64,000 nt of DNA from Strongylocentrotus purpuratus (Eukaryota > Echinodermata > Echinoidea > Camarodonta > Strongylocentrotidae), in assembly GCF_000002235.5 (NCBI RefSeq), contig NW_022145610.1:32172306-32236305 (forward strand). The letters are read 5' to 3'. The notes under the pieces are model-generated. The model did not search any database. It saw nothing but the letters and a program-made list of their open reading frames with translations, and was not told the DNA's origin. Numbering within the stretch: the first letter of the stretch is position 1; each line of letters starts with the position of its first letter. Below are positions 1-8,953 of this stretch, piece by piece. The position numbers were made by a program, and so were the translations under genes.

Positions 1-314
1 TGGTCTGAAAATGAAATTGTTCCGAAGCTTAATAATTCTGAAAGTGGGATGGGGGCTCCATTACACCAAATAGAACATGTAGTTACCAATGTTTAGCAAC
101 CATTACATCATATTCATAAGCGAGAGAGCTCTCTGTATTTCATTTTTATTTGATTTCGTATATTTTGATAATTTTGATAATTAGATTAGGTTGATTTTTT
201 TATATAATTTTATTTCTGCATTTTTCTAAATACAATAACTGAATAACAGTAACAATCACATATATATATATATATATATATGAAAACGAAACTTAATATT
301 TCTATAATATAATA
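1..314. other. AT-rich flank without recognisable gene
   Basis: AT-rich sequence with an alternating TA run at about 261-281. I see no exon, ORF or repeat copy shared with the rest of the window. It ends at the CTAG that starts the first modular repeat element. Confidence 0.6.
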
Positions 315-1701
315 CTAGAAATTTAATTCGTCATGGGGACGAATTAGGTGGTCTGTTTTCAATGTTATGATCATTGAAAAGTCAAAAAAGAAAAAAAAAG
401 TGAAGAAAAAAAATTGTTGGAGACTCCCGGACTCGAACCAGGGACCTCGAGGTCGGAAGTCAAGTGCGTTACCGATATACCAAAACATTTCCCATAGAGA
501 TTACACGTAAACGGAAAATGAAATTCTCAAAATCCCACTTTGCAAGTGAAATATGAGCATGATCCCGGCATCTGATCGAGAAATAAATGGCACACTTATG
601 ATAGCTTATTGTCTCAGCTACAACATACTCAAAGCTCAGCGAAAACAAAGCTAAAACGACGGAGATATTGCTCGCGAAAGACAGGATGTAGAATCCAGTT
701 TTGAGAAAAAGTCATGTCCCATAGAGAATACACGCAAAATGTGAAAAATTGACATGCCACCTTTAATCGCAAAAATACGCCATGATACCTTTGTCAAAAT
801 GAAATATTGTGGTGACTGTGTTTGTAGAGAATCGTCTAATCTAGATCATATCAAAATTTGGAAGAAAATCGATCAATATTTACAGAGATACAATCAATTT
901 TCCAAAAATCTGCTGACGTCATAATATGCAAATCGATATTTTGAGTTCGGAGGCCATTATGATGACGTCATGAGTTAATTGAGGGTCAAATGAGACATGA
1001 AATCATATCTCCAACTCATGTTTTTTCTAACCATGATATAAAAGTTAGGGTCAATGGACTATCTGAAGAGCTATTTTGATTTTTAAAATGGCATATTTTT
1101 GATCAAATTTGCATTATATTGCCCATAGCAGCACGCGCGGATTTTGAACTTTGACGCGCGCTCACGGCCTTATGAAAGGTCAAGAGTAACTGAAATTATT
1201 GTAAATTGTCATTTACGGTAAGAGGAATCTAAATCATGTAAAAAAAAAATTGAATTTAACCTGTTCCGCGCGCCGTGAGCGCGCGCAACGCGCGCGGGAC
1301 ACGTACGGACGGAAAATTTTGAAATGCTTAAAATGACCTGATTCGTACTCTCGTTTAATAGTTAAGTAATTTTGAGCATTTTAAAATTTTGACGCGCGCG
1401 TACGTGCGCGTCGTGACCTTTATGTGACCTTTGATGACATGAATTGTTGATCCTTGACCTGAAGTATATATGATATTAATATGAATGACCTTTGATAATG
1501 CATCATGAAGATATGATGGATAATGTGATTCCACAAAATGGCGCCTGGATGACGTCACGATGACTTGATGACCTTGAAAATGTTTCTGTCACGTCTCATG
1601 ACAATGACCTATCACTGTGTCAAAATTGAAAGAAATTAACACAACCAATCTTGAGTTATCCTATGAACAAAAAAGTGTAGGAAATAAATAAAAATAAAGA
1701 A

Positions 1702-1732
<31 letters not shown>

Positions 1733-1857
1733 TAAAGAAAATTCTGACGAAAACAATAGGTGATCTGTTTTCAACAGACCACCTAATAAAGAAATAAAGA
1801 AAGAAAATTCTGACGAAAACAATAGGTAGTCTGTCGAAGACAGACCACCTAATAATA
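315..1857 (+). repeat. Module a of the modular repeat family (type II ends)
   Basis: Starts with the CTAG/AATTCGTC terminus and carries a tRNA-like block. The body is homologous to the X modules: 'aatatgcaaat', 'ccattatgatgacgtcatgag', a CpG-rich block at about 1130-1160 and 1265-1310, and AAAATGGCGCCTGGATGACG at about 1536. It closes with two hairpins, 1758-1784 and 1824-1850, whose arms are AGGTGATCTG-type and AGGTAGTCTG-type. These match the GGTGGTCTG of its own left terminus rather than the GGTGATACG of X elements. ORFs here are short and not conserved as protein. Confidence 0.7.
419..492 (-). other. tRNA-like block (copy 1) with Pol III A and B boxes
   Basis: Read on the minus strand, this 74-nt block has an A-box-like TGGTATATCGG and a perfect B box GGTTCGAGTCC with a complete T-arm stem. 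The anticodon-arm position reads CTTCCGACC, nearest to a glycine TCC decoding loop but two bases too long. The D stem is poor, so this is a tRNA-derived sequence, not a functional tRNA gene. It is the most diverged of five copies; the others lie at 13477, 31977, 37481 and 42144, always at the same place in the larger repeat. Confidence 0.6.
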
Positions 1858-1861
1858 ATAA

Positions 1862-3127
1862 AGAAAATCCTTCAAAGTTCTAGAAAATGTGCAATTTCAA
1901 CTTTCAATTGAAAATTCCGACATGATCCCAACATCTGATCAAAAAACAAAGTACACCGGTTTTGTAGCCCATGGTCTCAGCTATAACATACCAAATTTTG
2001 GGATAAAATAGAGCACGAATAAGCGAGATAGTGCTCAAAGATGAGTGTCATGTAGATTCATGATGTGAACGACATTCACCTTCCATAGAGATAACACGCA
2101 AATGAAGAAAATTCTGACATGTCGCCTTTAATTGAAATTTTCACCATGATGACGTCATCAAAATGAAAAACAATGGGCACTGATCTTGTAAAGAATTGTC
2201 TCAGCTACAACATATCTAAGTTTGAAAGTAAATCAATCAATATTTACAGAGATACAATCAATTTGCTATACATATGATGACGTCATAATATGCAAATTCG
2301 TTTTTTGAGTTCCAAGGCCATTATGATGATGTCACGATATATATAATGGCCAAATGAGACCTAAAATCATATTTCCAACTCATATTCTATCCAAATATGA
2401 GAAAAAATTGGGGGTTTCGTGGACTTCCTAAAGAGCTATAATGGATTTTGTATAGGCATGTTTTTGCCCATATATGCTATGTATTACAAGATCACGCGCG
2501 TACGGACATGTATTTTAAACGGACGCTAATTCCGCCAATAATGGTCATGAAAAGCTAAATATGGTATCAAATTGTTCGGAAAAAGATAAGGAATACCCTC
2601 GTCAAAAAGACGTACCAGAAAATTATGCTTCGTTTGGCCGCTACGAACGAAAACGCGCAAAAATGCGTGTTTTGCGTGATTTTTATGAAATGCGTAAAAT
2701 AGCCTGAAACGTATCCAAAATGAATTTGAGGCGATTTGGAGCATTTTGAAATTTGCGCGCGCACTGACGCGCGGACGTACGCGTACGCGCGCGTTTTCTG
2801 ACCTGAAATTGACCGGACTGATATTGACCTTGATCATGGTAAATATGAATGAGAAATGGCTTTCAGTTATGAAGTTATGATCATTTGAGATTTTCCAAAA
2901 AAAACACAAAATGGCGCCTGGATGACGTCATGAAGACTTGATGACCTTGAAAAGGTTACTGTCACGTCTTATGGCAATGACCTATGACTGTGCCAAAATT
3001 GAAAGAAATTGACTGGACGGATCTTGAGTTATCCTGTGAACAAAAAAGTGGAAGAAATAAAAATAAAGAAATAAAGAAAGAAAATTCTGACGAAAACAAT
3101 AGGTAGTCTGTCGAAGACAGACCACCT
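1862..3127 (+). repeat. Module b of the modular repeat family (Y-like)
   Basis: Colinear with the Y modules: TTTCAACTTTC start, 'catgatcccaacatctgat', 'agcccatggtctcagctataacat', 'aggcatgtttttgccca', the CpG-rich block near 2757-2797 and AAAATGGCGCCTGGATGACG near 2909. It is clearly diverged from the Y array and ends in a type II hairpin (3101-3127). It is an older relative of the unit that later amplified. Short ORFs on both strands look like chance. Confidence 0.7.
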
Positions 3128-3349
3128 AATAAATAATAAATAATAATAAATAAATAAATAATAAAAATCTTGACGAAATCAAAAGGTGATACGTAGACTT
3201 CGTTACGTATCACCTAAAAAAAGAAAATCTTGACGAAATCAATAGGTGATACGTAGACTTCGTTACGTATCACCTAATAATAAATAAATAAATAAATAAT
3301 AAAAATCTTGACGAAATCAAAAGGTGATACGTCTACGTACGTATCACCT
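3101..3349. repeat. Cluster of four module-end hairpins
   Basis: Perfect or near-perfect stem-loops at 3101-3127 (AGGTAGTCTG...CAGACCACCT), 3184-3215 and 3244-3275 (AGGTGATACGT...ACGTATCACCT) and 3322-3349. They are spaced by AATA-rich linkers and TTGACGAAATCAA. This hairpin-plus-linker unit of about 60-80 bp is repeated on its own and marks the end of each 1.2-kb module throughout the window. Confidence 0.75.
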
Positions 3350-3351
3350 AA

Positions 3352-3563
3352 CTAGACTTTAATTCGTCACTTAGACGAATTAGGTGATACGTATGCTAAT
3401 GATTTACATAATGAAGAATGCATTTTCACGATTTCATATTTTTATATAAAATGCTTCTCCCATTATGTTCTATGCATATGTCAAGTTTCTACTGTTTAGC
3501 CTTGATCGTTATGGATGTATGGAAGATATATTGAGACAATTTGACCATTGACCCTAATTAACA
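3352..3563 (+). repeat. X-module 5' fragment
   Basis: Begins CTAGACTTTAATTCGTC-ACTTA-GACGAATTAGGTGATACG and continues like the first 200 bp of the X modules at 12778 and 31280. It then stops and joins the start of the 1.06-kb tandem family at about 3564. It is a truncated copy. Confidence 0.7.
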
Positions 3564-3783
3564 TAATGAGGCCTACACATACACATTACATATTCCGTGT
3601 TAAGAATGAAGTAAGCGAGGGAAAATGAAGGCTATGACAAACGAGTGAGAGAGAGAATATGGCCGGGTTCAAATTAAGTGTTTTTTAAAATTATTAGACC
3701 CAGTACTGAGTATCTTTTTATCTGCCATGTTTTTGTTAATTGGTGGCTTTTGACGCTAAATAGAAATGCCGGCATATTGAGCA

Positions 3784-4380
3784 TTTCGCAAAAAAAAAAC
3801 GCGCACACGCGCATGCGCGCTTGTTTCGCGCGTAATACATAACATATATGGGCAAAAACATGCCTATACAAAATCCATTGTAGCTCTTTAAGATGCCCTT
3901 TGACCCCTAATTTTATTTTCATATTTAGATAGAGTATGAAATTTGACCCTCAATGAACGCATGACATCATCATAATGGCCTCTGAACTCAAAATTTCTAT
4001 TTGCTTATTATGACGTCAGCATATTTTTAGAAAATTGATTGTATCTCTATAAATATTGATCGATTTTCCTCCAAATTTGGATATGTTCTAGCTGAGACAA
4101 TTTCTTACGAGTAAAGTCGTCACGATTTTTCATTATGACAAAAGCATTATGGCGTATTTTTGCGATTAAAGGAGGCATGTCAATTTTTCACATTTTGCGT
4201 GTATTCTCAATGGGACATGACTTTTTCTCAAAACTGGATTCTACATTCCCGTCTTTCGCGATCAATATCATCATGATCATCATTGTTTATATGTCTATAT
4301 AATTTCTCCCATTCTCAAATCATTCATAAAAAGTGAAGACAGACCACCTCATTCGTCCCCATGACGAATTAAATTTCTAG
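3784..4380 (-). repeat. Inverted modular-repeat fragment inside family C unit 1
   Basis: Read on the minus strand it starts at the CTAG terminus (4380) and runs through the X-like body to the CpG-rich block near 3790-3840. Family C sequence lies on both sides, with about 170 bp of the unit missing compared with unit 2. It is either an insertion with a target deletion or a later rearrangement. Confidence 0.6.
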
Positions 4381-4912
4381 TTTCAATTTGTTACTGCACG
4401 TCATAGAAGTTTTAAAGAGCAGCAATGGCGAACGATTGTCGCTAAAATTCAGAAATATTTATTGTTGCTTAGATTGATTAAATTACCATGAGACATCAAG
4501 CTACATAAAACTATGATCGACAAACATGATATTGTTTTGAAAACAGTTTGAAAACATTGGAGCTAGAATGAATAAGAGATAATGTGGTGATGTAAACAAG
4601 TGCATTATGTCCATGTTAATTCCCTAGTTCCAAATCATGATTGTATTCTCTATTTATTTCTCCTTTATAATTTATTTCAATTTAAAATAGAAATTCTAAT
4701 GTTCCTTCTTTTGGCTTGATAATATATTTCAGCAACGAATTGACAGTTTTGGTAGACATATTGGATGTATCGTAGCAATACATTCTTGGCACATGACGTA
4801 TTGTGTATACGATTATAATGATGAGAAGAAGAAGCATACAAATAGCTATAAGAATAATAACAATAACACATAATTACTATACTAATGATTATAATTACGA
4901 CATTTACTATAA

Positions 4913-5019
4913 TAATTCGTCGCTGTTTTCACGAAGTGACGGTAGTGAAAAAAAATTGCATTCACTTTGCGTTACGATTTTCCTCACTACCGTCACTTCG
5001 TGAAAATAGGGACGAATTA
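4913..5019. mobile_element. 107-bp MITE with ~35-bp inverted repeats, TA ends
   Basis: Both ends read TAATTCGTC(G/C)CT(G/A)TTTTC and continue through ACGAAGTGACGGTAGTGA, in inverted orientation around a centre of about 33 bp. Sister family C units near 6050, 9940 and 11000 lack it, giving an empty-site comparison. The outermost TA can be read as a TA target duplication, as for Tc1/mariner-type elements. Its tips ATTCGTC...GACGAAT match the palindrome at the ends of the large modular repeats. It is non-coding. Confidence 0.8.
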
Positions 5020-6131
5020 ATATAACAATGATAATAATAATGAGTATTATGATACTGCTGCTATTACTACTACAACTACAACTACTACAAAGAGGTAAAT
5101 GGAGAAGAAGGGGTAGGAAAAGAATCATTTCAGCGATATTAGTGAGTATATTCTCAATGATTGAGGCATACACATACATATTACATATTCCGTGGTAAGG
5201 ATGAAGTAAGCGAGGGGAAATGAAGGCAATGACAAACGAGAGCGAGAGAGAGAGAGAGACAGAATATGGCCGGGTTCAAATTAAGTTTTCTCTAAATTAT
5301 TAGACCCAGTACTGAGGATCTTTTAATCTGCCATGTTTTTGTTGTTTGATGGCTTTTGAAGCTACATAGAAATGCCTTTTTTTGTCACCAAATATTGTTC
5401 AAATAACATTTTAGAGACGATGAACAACTACTAACGCAAAGTCGTTAGCCATGAGAATGTCAATTTCTATCTCGTTCTGCTAAATAATCCGAACAATAGA
5501 ATCAACTGTTAAATGAAATTATCATGAGTTCTGAAATTTCAATTTGTTACTGCACATCATAATAGTATTAAAGAGCAGCAATGGCGAACGATTGTCGCTA
5601 AAATTCAGAAATTGTTGCTTAGATTGATTAAATTACCATGAGACATCAAGATACATAGAACTATGATAGACAAACATGATATTGTTTTGAAAACATTCTG
5701 AAAACATTGGAGCTAGAATGAATAAGAGATAATGTGGTCATGTAAACAAGTGCATTATGTCCATGTTATTCCCCTAGTTCCAAATCATGATTGTATTCTC
5801 TATTTATTTCTCCTATATAATTTATTTCAATTTAAAATAGAAATTCTAATGTTCCTTCTTTTGGCTTGATAATATTTCAGCAACGAATTGACAGTTTTGG
5901 TAGACATCTTGGATGTATCGTAGCAATAAATTCTTGGCACATGACGGATTGTGTATACGATAATAATGATAAGAAGAAGAAGCATACAAATAACTATAAG
6001 AATAATAACAATAACACATAATTACTATAATAATGATTATAATTACGATATTTACTATGATAATCAATATAACAATGATAATAATAATGATTATTATGAT
6101 ACTGCTGCTATTACTAGTACTACGGCTCGGT

Positions 6132-6404
6132 GTAAAAATGTCAGAGGAAAAATTGTCAGAGGTAAAAACGTCAGAGGTAAAATGTCAGAGGTAAAAATGT
6201 CAGAGGTAAAAATGTCAGAGAAAAAATGTCAGAGGTAAAAATGTCAGAGGTAAAAATGTCAGAGGTAAAAATGTCAGAGGTAAAAATGTCAGAGGAAAAA
6301 ATGTCAGAGGTAAAAATGTCAGAGGAAAAAATGTCAGAGGTAAAAATGTCAGAGGTAAAAATGTCAGAGGTAAAAATGTCAGAGGTATAAATGTTAGAGG
6401 TATA
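6132..6404 (+). repeat. 15-bp minisatellite, left arm of foldback element
   Basis: Tandem GTCAGAGGTAAAAAT with occasional GGAAAAAAT variants. Because 15 is a multiple of three it gives repetitive open frames such as MSEVK repeats, which are not evidence of a protein. Confidence 0.9.
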
Positions 6405-6705
6405 CAATAAAAACAAAAGCATGTGACAAGCTTGTTATAATTACACCCGGGTTATATATTTAATTAGGCTTATCGAAAAAGAACAGCGAGGGATATTCTG
6501 CAGTCGTTATTTCACCGCTGCTTTATTTTCCACTTTCCCAGTTTAAATTTATTTACCTTTCGGCCCAAAATTGTGACTTTTTGCCCGATTATTGCCGAAG
6601 GAAGACGGGGGGGGGGAGGGAGGAGGGTATTCTTCTTCTGGGGCACGGTGACCCGGCTGCTCTCCCCTTCCTCTTATATATATGCTTTGCTTTATATATC
6701 CTTCC

Positions 6706-7322
6706 GAACAGTGGTCAATGCCTAGGCAGAGCAGGCAGACTAATGGGACATATGGTTTCTACTCCGAGTTTCGCGCCTTGCAAGCAGTCATCAGGCAACT
6801 GATAGCATTCTTAAAAGTACATGATTATCCTACAACCTTGGTACAAATACCCCTAAAATAAGACTTAACTAATAAAAATACAATTTGAATTACTCATGAG
6901 TATTCTTATTGCATTGTATTCAGGTATTGTAGTCTTATTTTTCATTTCATTTCATTTATTTTCATATTTCTCATAAACATACATTTATTTCAAATGAAGT
7001 ACAAAATTGTTTTTATTTTAATAACAAATAATAATAACAAAGATAAGTGGTCAATATGAATTTGTGATTTAACTAAGAGAAATATGATGGGACCTACATG
7101 AAAGCAAGCTTGTAAGGCTGGAGGCCCCAGTAAAGTAATTGTGGTAATAAATGGAGGACGGATATACATGTATTGTATAGCTCTTATTTTGAGCGTATTT
7201 GTACCAAGGTTGTAGAGGAATCATGTACTTTGACGAATGCTTTCAATTGTCTGATGATCGCTTGCAAGGCATGAAACTCGGAGTAGCAACCATGCATGTC
7301 CCATTAGTCTGCCTTATTCAAT
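6706..7322. repeat. Imperfect inverted repeat inside the foldback element
   Basis: About 6706-6853 and 7195-7322 are inverted copies: 'cttggtacaaatac' against 'gtatttgtaccaag', and 'actccgagtttcgcgccttg' against 'caaggcatgaaactcggagt'. Arms of roughly 130-150 bp flank a spacer of about 340 bp. This may be a foldback element nested in the larger one, or its inner inverted domain. Confidence 0.7.
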
Positions 7323-7851
7323 ATTTATTTACCGGTATATTATGCTTTTGTATAAGCAAATGGTACTGGTACACTGAGCAAACTTCTGGGGGGGAAAGAT
7401 TTCTAAAATCGAGAAGTTTGGCCATGTTTTATAGGCTGACTTGTCGCTCCATGGTGTAATCATTAAATAAAAAGAAAAGTCAGTACAGCCCACAAAATAG
7501 GATCAGATATCTATGAACCCCCCCCCCCCACTTCTCCTTCACTTTTGAAGATTGTTGGACATTTCAACTGCGTGGCAATGACTACTATTATATGTAATTT
7601 CCAATAAATGCATATTTCCGACAATTCCACTTTCTTGTGGGCTTGGTATTTTGATACTCTGAAAGTAGGGTCCATGCTAAAACAAAGCAGAAAGCCATGT
7701 TATCAGTGCTAACCGCACCATCACATTCCCGAAGTGCGCACGTTGCAATAAAATATTGTCGATTACTATTGCGGTATAAAATAGCCTGGGAAAAATCAAT
7801 AAGCAGCTTTGTTACTCCGATACAAAGCAGAAAGCCGCCCACGTTACATCA

Positions 7852-8255
7852 ATAAAGAGAAGGTTGAGTTCTGGGGAAAAGTGAACAATAATATGTGAGC
7901 GTTTGTTATCATTCTTATTATGCAAGTGTGGAAGAACATCAAAGAAAAAAGTTATTCCTTGAAAATCTATTTCAAATGACTTCATATCCCAAATATGACA
8001 AGTAACAGCTTTAAAATGAGGCCCGATTTGTATGCCATATGTTTGTGTAGTCCCATATCAATATCTTTCTGTGTACAGTGCTTGTTACTTTACCAAGACT
8101 GGGCCAAAGATTTTATCATTTTGATGACTCCAAAACCTTGCACTACACACCAATACTTACATGTTTATGCTAGATGATCAACCTTTTCTGATTGCTTCCA
8201 CACCGTTTCTTTCACAATGCAACTTCGCAAGACCAGAGCTCAACTTTATCTTTAA
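7852..8255. mobile_element. MITE A copy 1 (~404 bp, TTAA-type ends)
   Basis: Homologous along its length to 52505-52896 in the opposite orientation. The ends are imperfect inverted repeats: 'taaagagaaggttgagttct' at left and the inverse of 'tttaaagataaagttgagct' at right. TTAA or a degenerate TTAA sits at the ends. No coding capacity. Confidence 0.7.
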
Positions 8256-8858
8256 ATGCCAACCGCACCATCACATTTTAGAGAAGTGCGCGCTTCTTTG
8301 CAGAGGTTCGGTTTAAATGACATCGTTATTTATAATTGTCGGAGAGTTTAAAATGGGGATGAGCTTCTGAATCGAGACAGTCTTTTACTTTTTGGAGCGG
8401 GTTTTTAGTTTTCGGAGCGACTTTTTACTTTTCGGAGCGACTTCTTGATTTTCTTATTCTTACTCCACTTCCTTTGCCGCCATGAGGTGCTAAAACTTTA
8501 GCAGAGTTCGGGGCGCCCAGCCCTTATTATGTAACTTTTCGTGATTCCTCGGGATTATGTAACTATTTTGTACTAAATGCATTACTCACTTTAACACTTG
8601 ACTTTTGTCGAGAATTTTCATTTCTTCGTTTGGACTTTGTTCGTCTCTGGAACGTTACACGGGCTATGTTGCAGGCTGCCACCGGCCAAACCGGTCCGTT
8701 TCACAAACATTAACACATCAACCAAATCAAAATATCAACAAATGTTAGACATTCATTATATGCAAGCCTGATCACAACAAAATAAATTTCAAAATCTATT
8801 TTCCACATTGTATTATCCTCAGGACATGTACGAAATACTTTGCTAATTTTTTTGCTTG

Positions 8859-8953
8859 TACCTCTGACATTTTTACGACTGACATTTTTTCCTCTGACAT
8901 TTTTACGACTGACATTTTTACCTCTGACATTTTTACCTCTGACATTTTTACCT
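8859..8953 (-). repeat. 15-bp minisatellite, right arm of foldback element
   Basis: About six copies of the 15-mer seen at 6132-6404, inverted, with some ACGACTGACATTTTT variants. The family C sequence 'gaagtaaatgaag' resumes directly after it. Confidence 0.85.

Larger units (their letters stand above)
315..4380. mobile_element. Composite modular repeat bounded by 41-bp inverted termini
   Basis: The left end (315-355) and right end (4340-4380) are inverted copies differing at one base. Each begins CTAGAAATTTAATTCGTC, continues through ATGGG to the reverse half GACGAATTA, then AGGTGGTCTG. A TA just inside each CTAG could be a target-site duplication. Inside lie module a, module b, hairpin clusters, an X-type 5' fragment (3352-3563), a piece of a different tandem family (3564-3783) and a module fragment in reverse orientation (3784-4380). 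The interval could be one foldback-like element or two head-to-head elements that each carry the same 5' end. The 1-kb-family DNA between the arms and continuing beyond 4381 favours the second view. No transposase ORF is present, so any movement would depend on enzymes made elsewhere. Confidence 0.55.
6123..8953. mobile_element. TU-like foldback element with 15-bp tandem-repeat ends
   Basis: The left end (6132-6404) is about 18 tandem copies of the 15-mer GTCAGAGGTAAAAAT. The right end (8859-8953) is about six copies of the same 15-mer in inverted orientation. Family C sequence flanks both sides and is continuous in units 3 and 4, so the 2.83 kb is an insertion. Foldback elements with inverted ends built from 15-bp repeats are known from sea urchin (TU elements), and similar designs exist as Drosophila FB elements. 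The interior (6405-8858) has no long ORF. It holds a long inverted repeat and a TTAA-type MITE, so it looks non-autonomous and modular. Confidence 0.75.

Noticed and set aside
6132-6404. Regular short repeats that could suggest a CRISPR array or a coding repeat (MSEVK)
   Set aside because: The 15-mers are contiguous with no unique spacers, the genome is eukaryotic, and a 15-bp period automatically gives an open frame. An inverted copy bounds the other end of an insertion.
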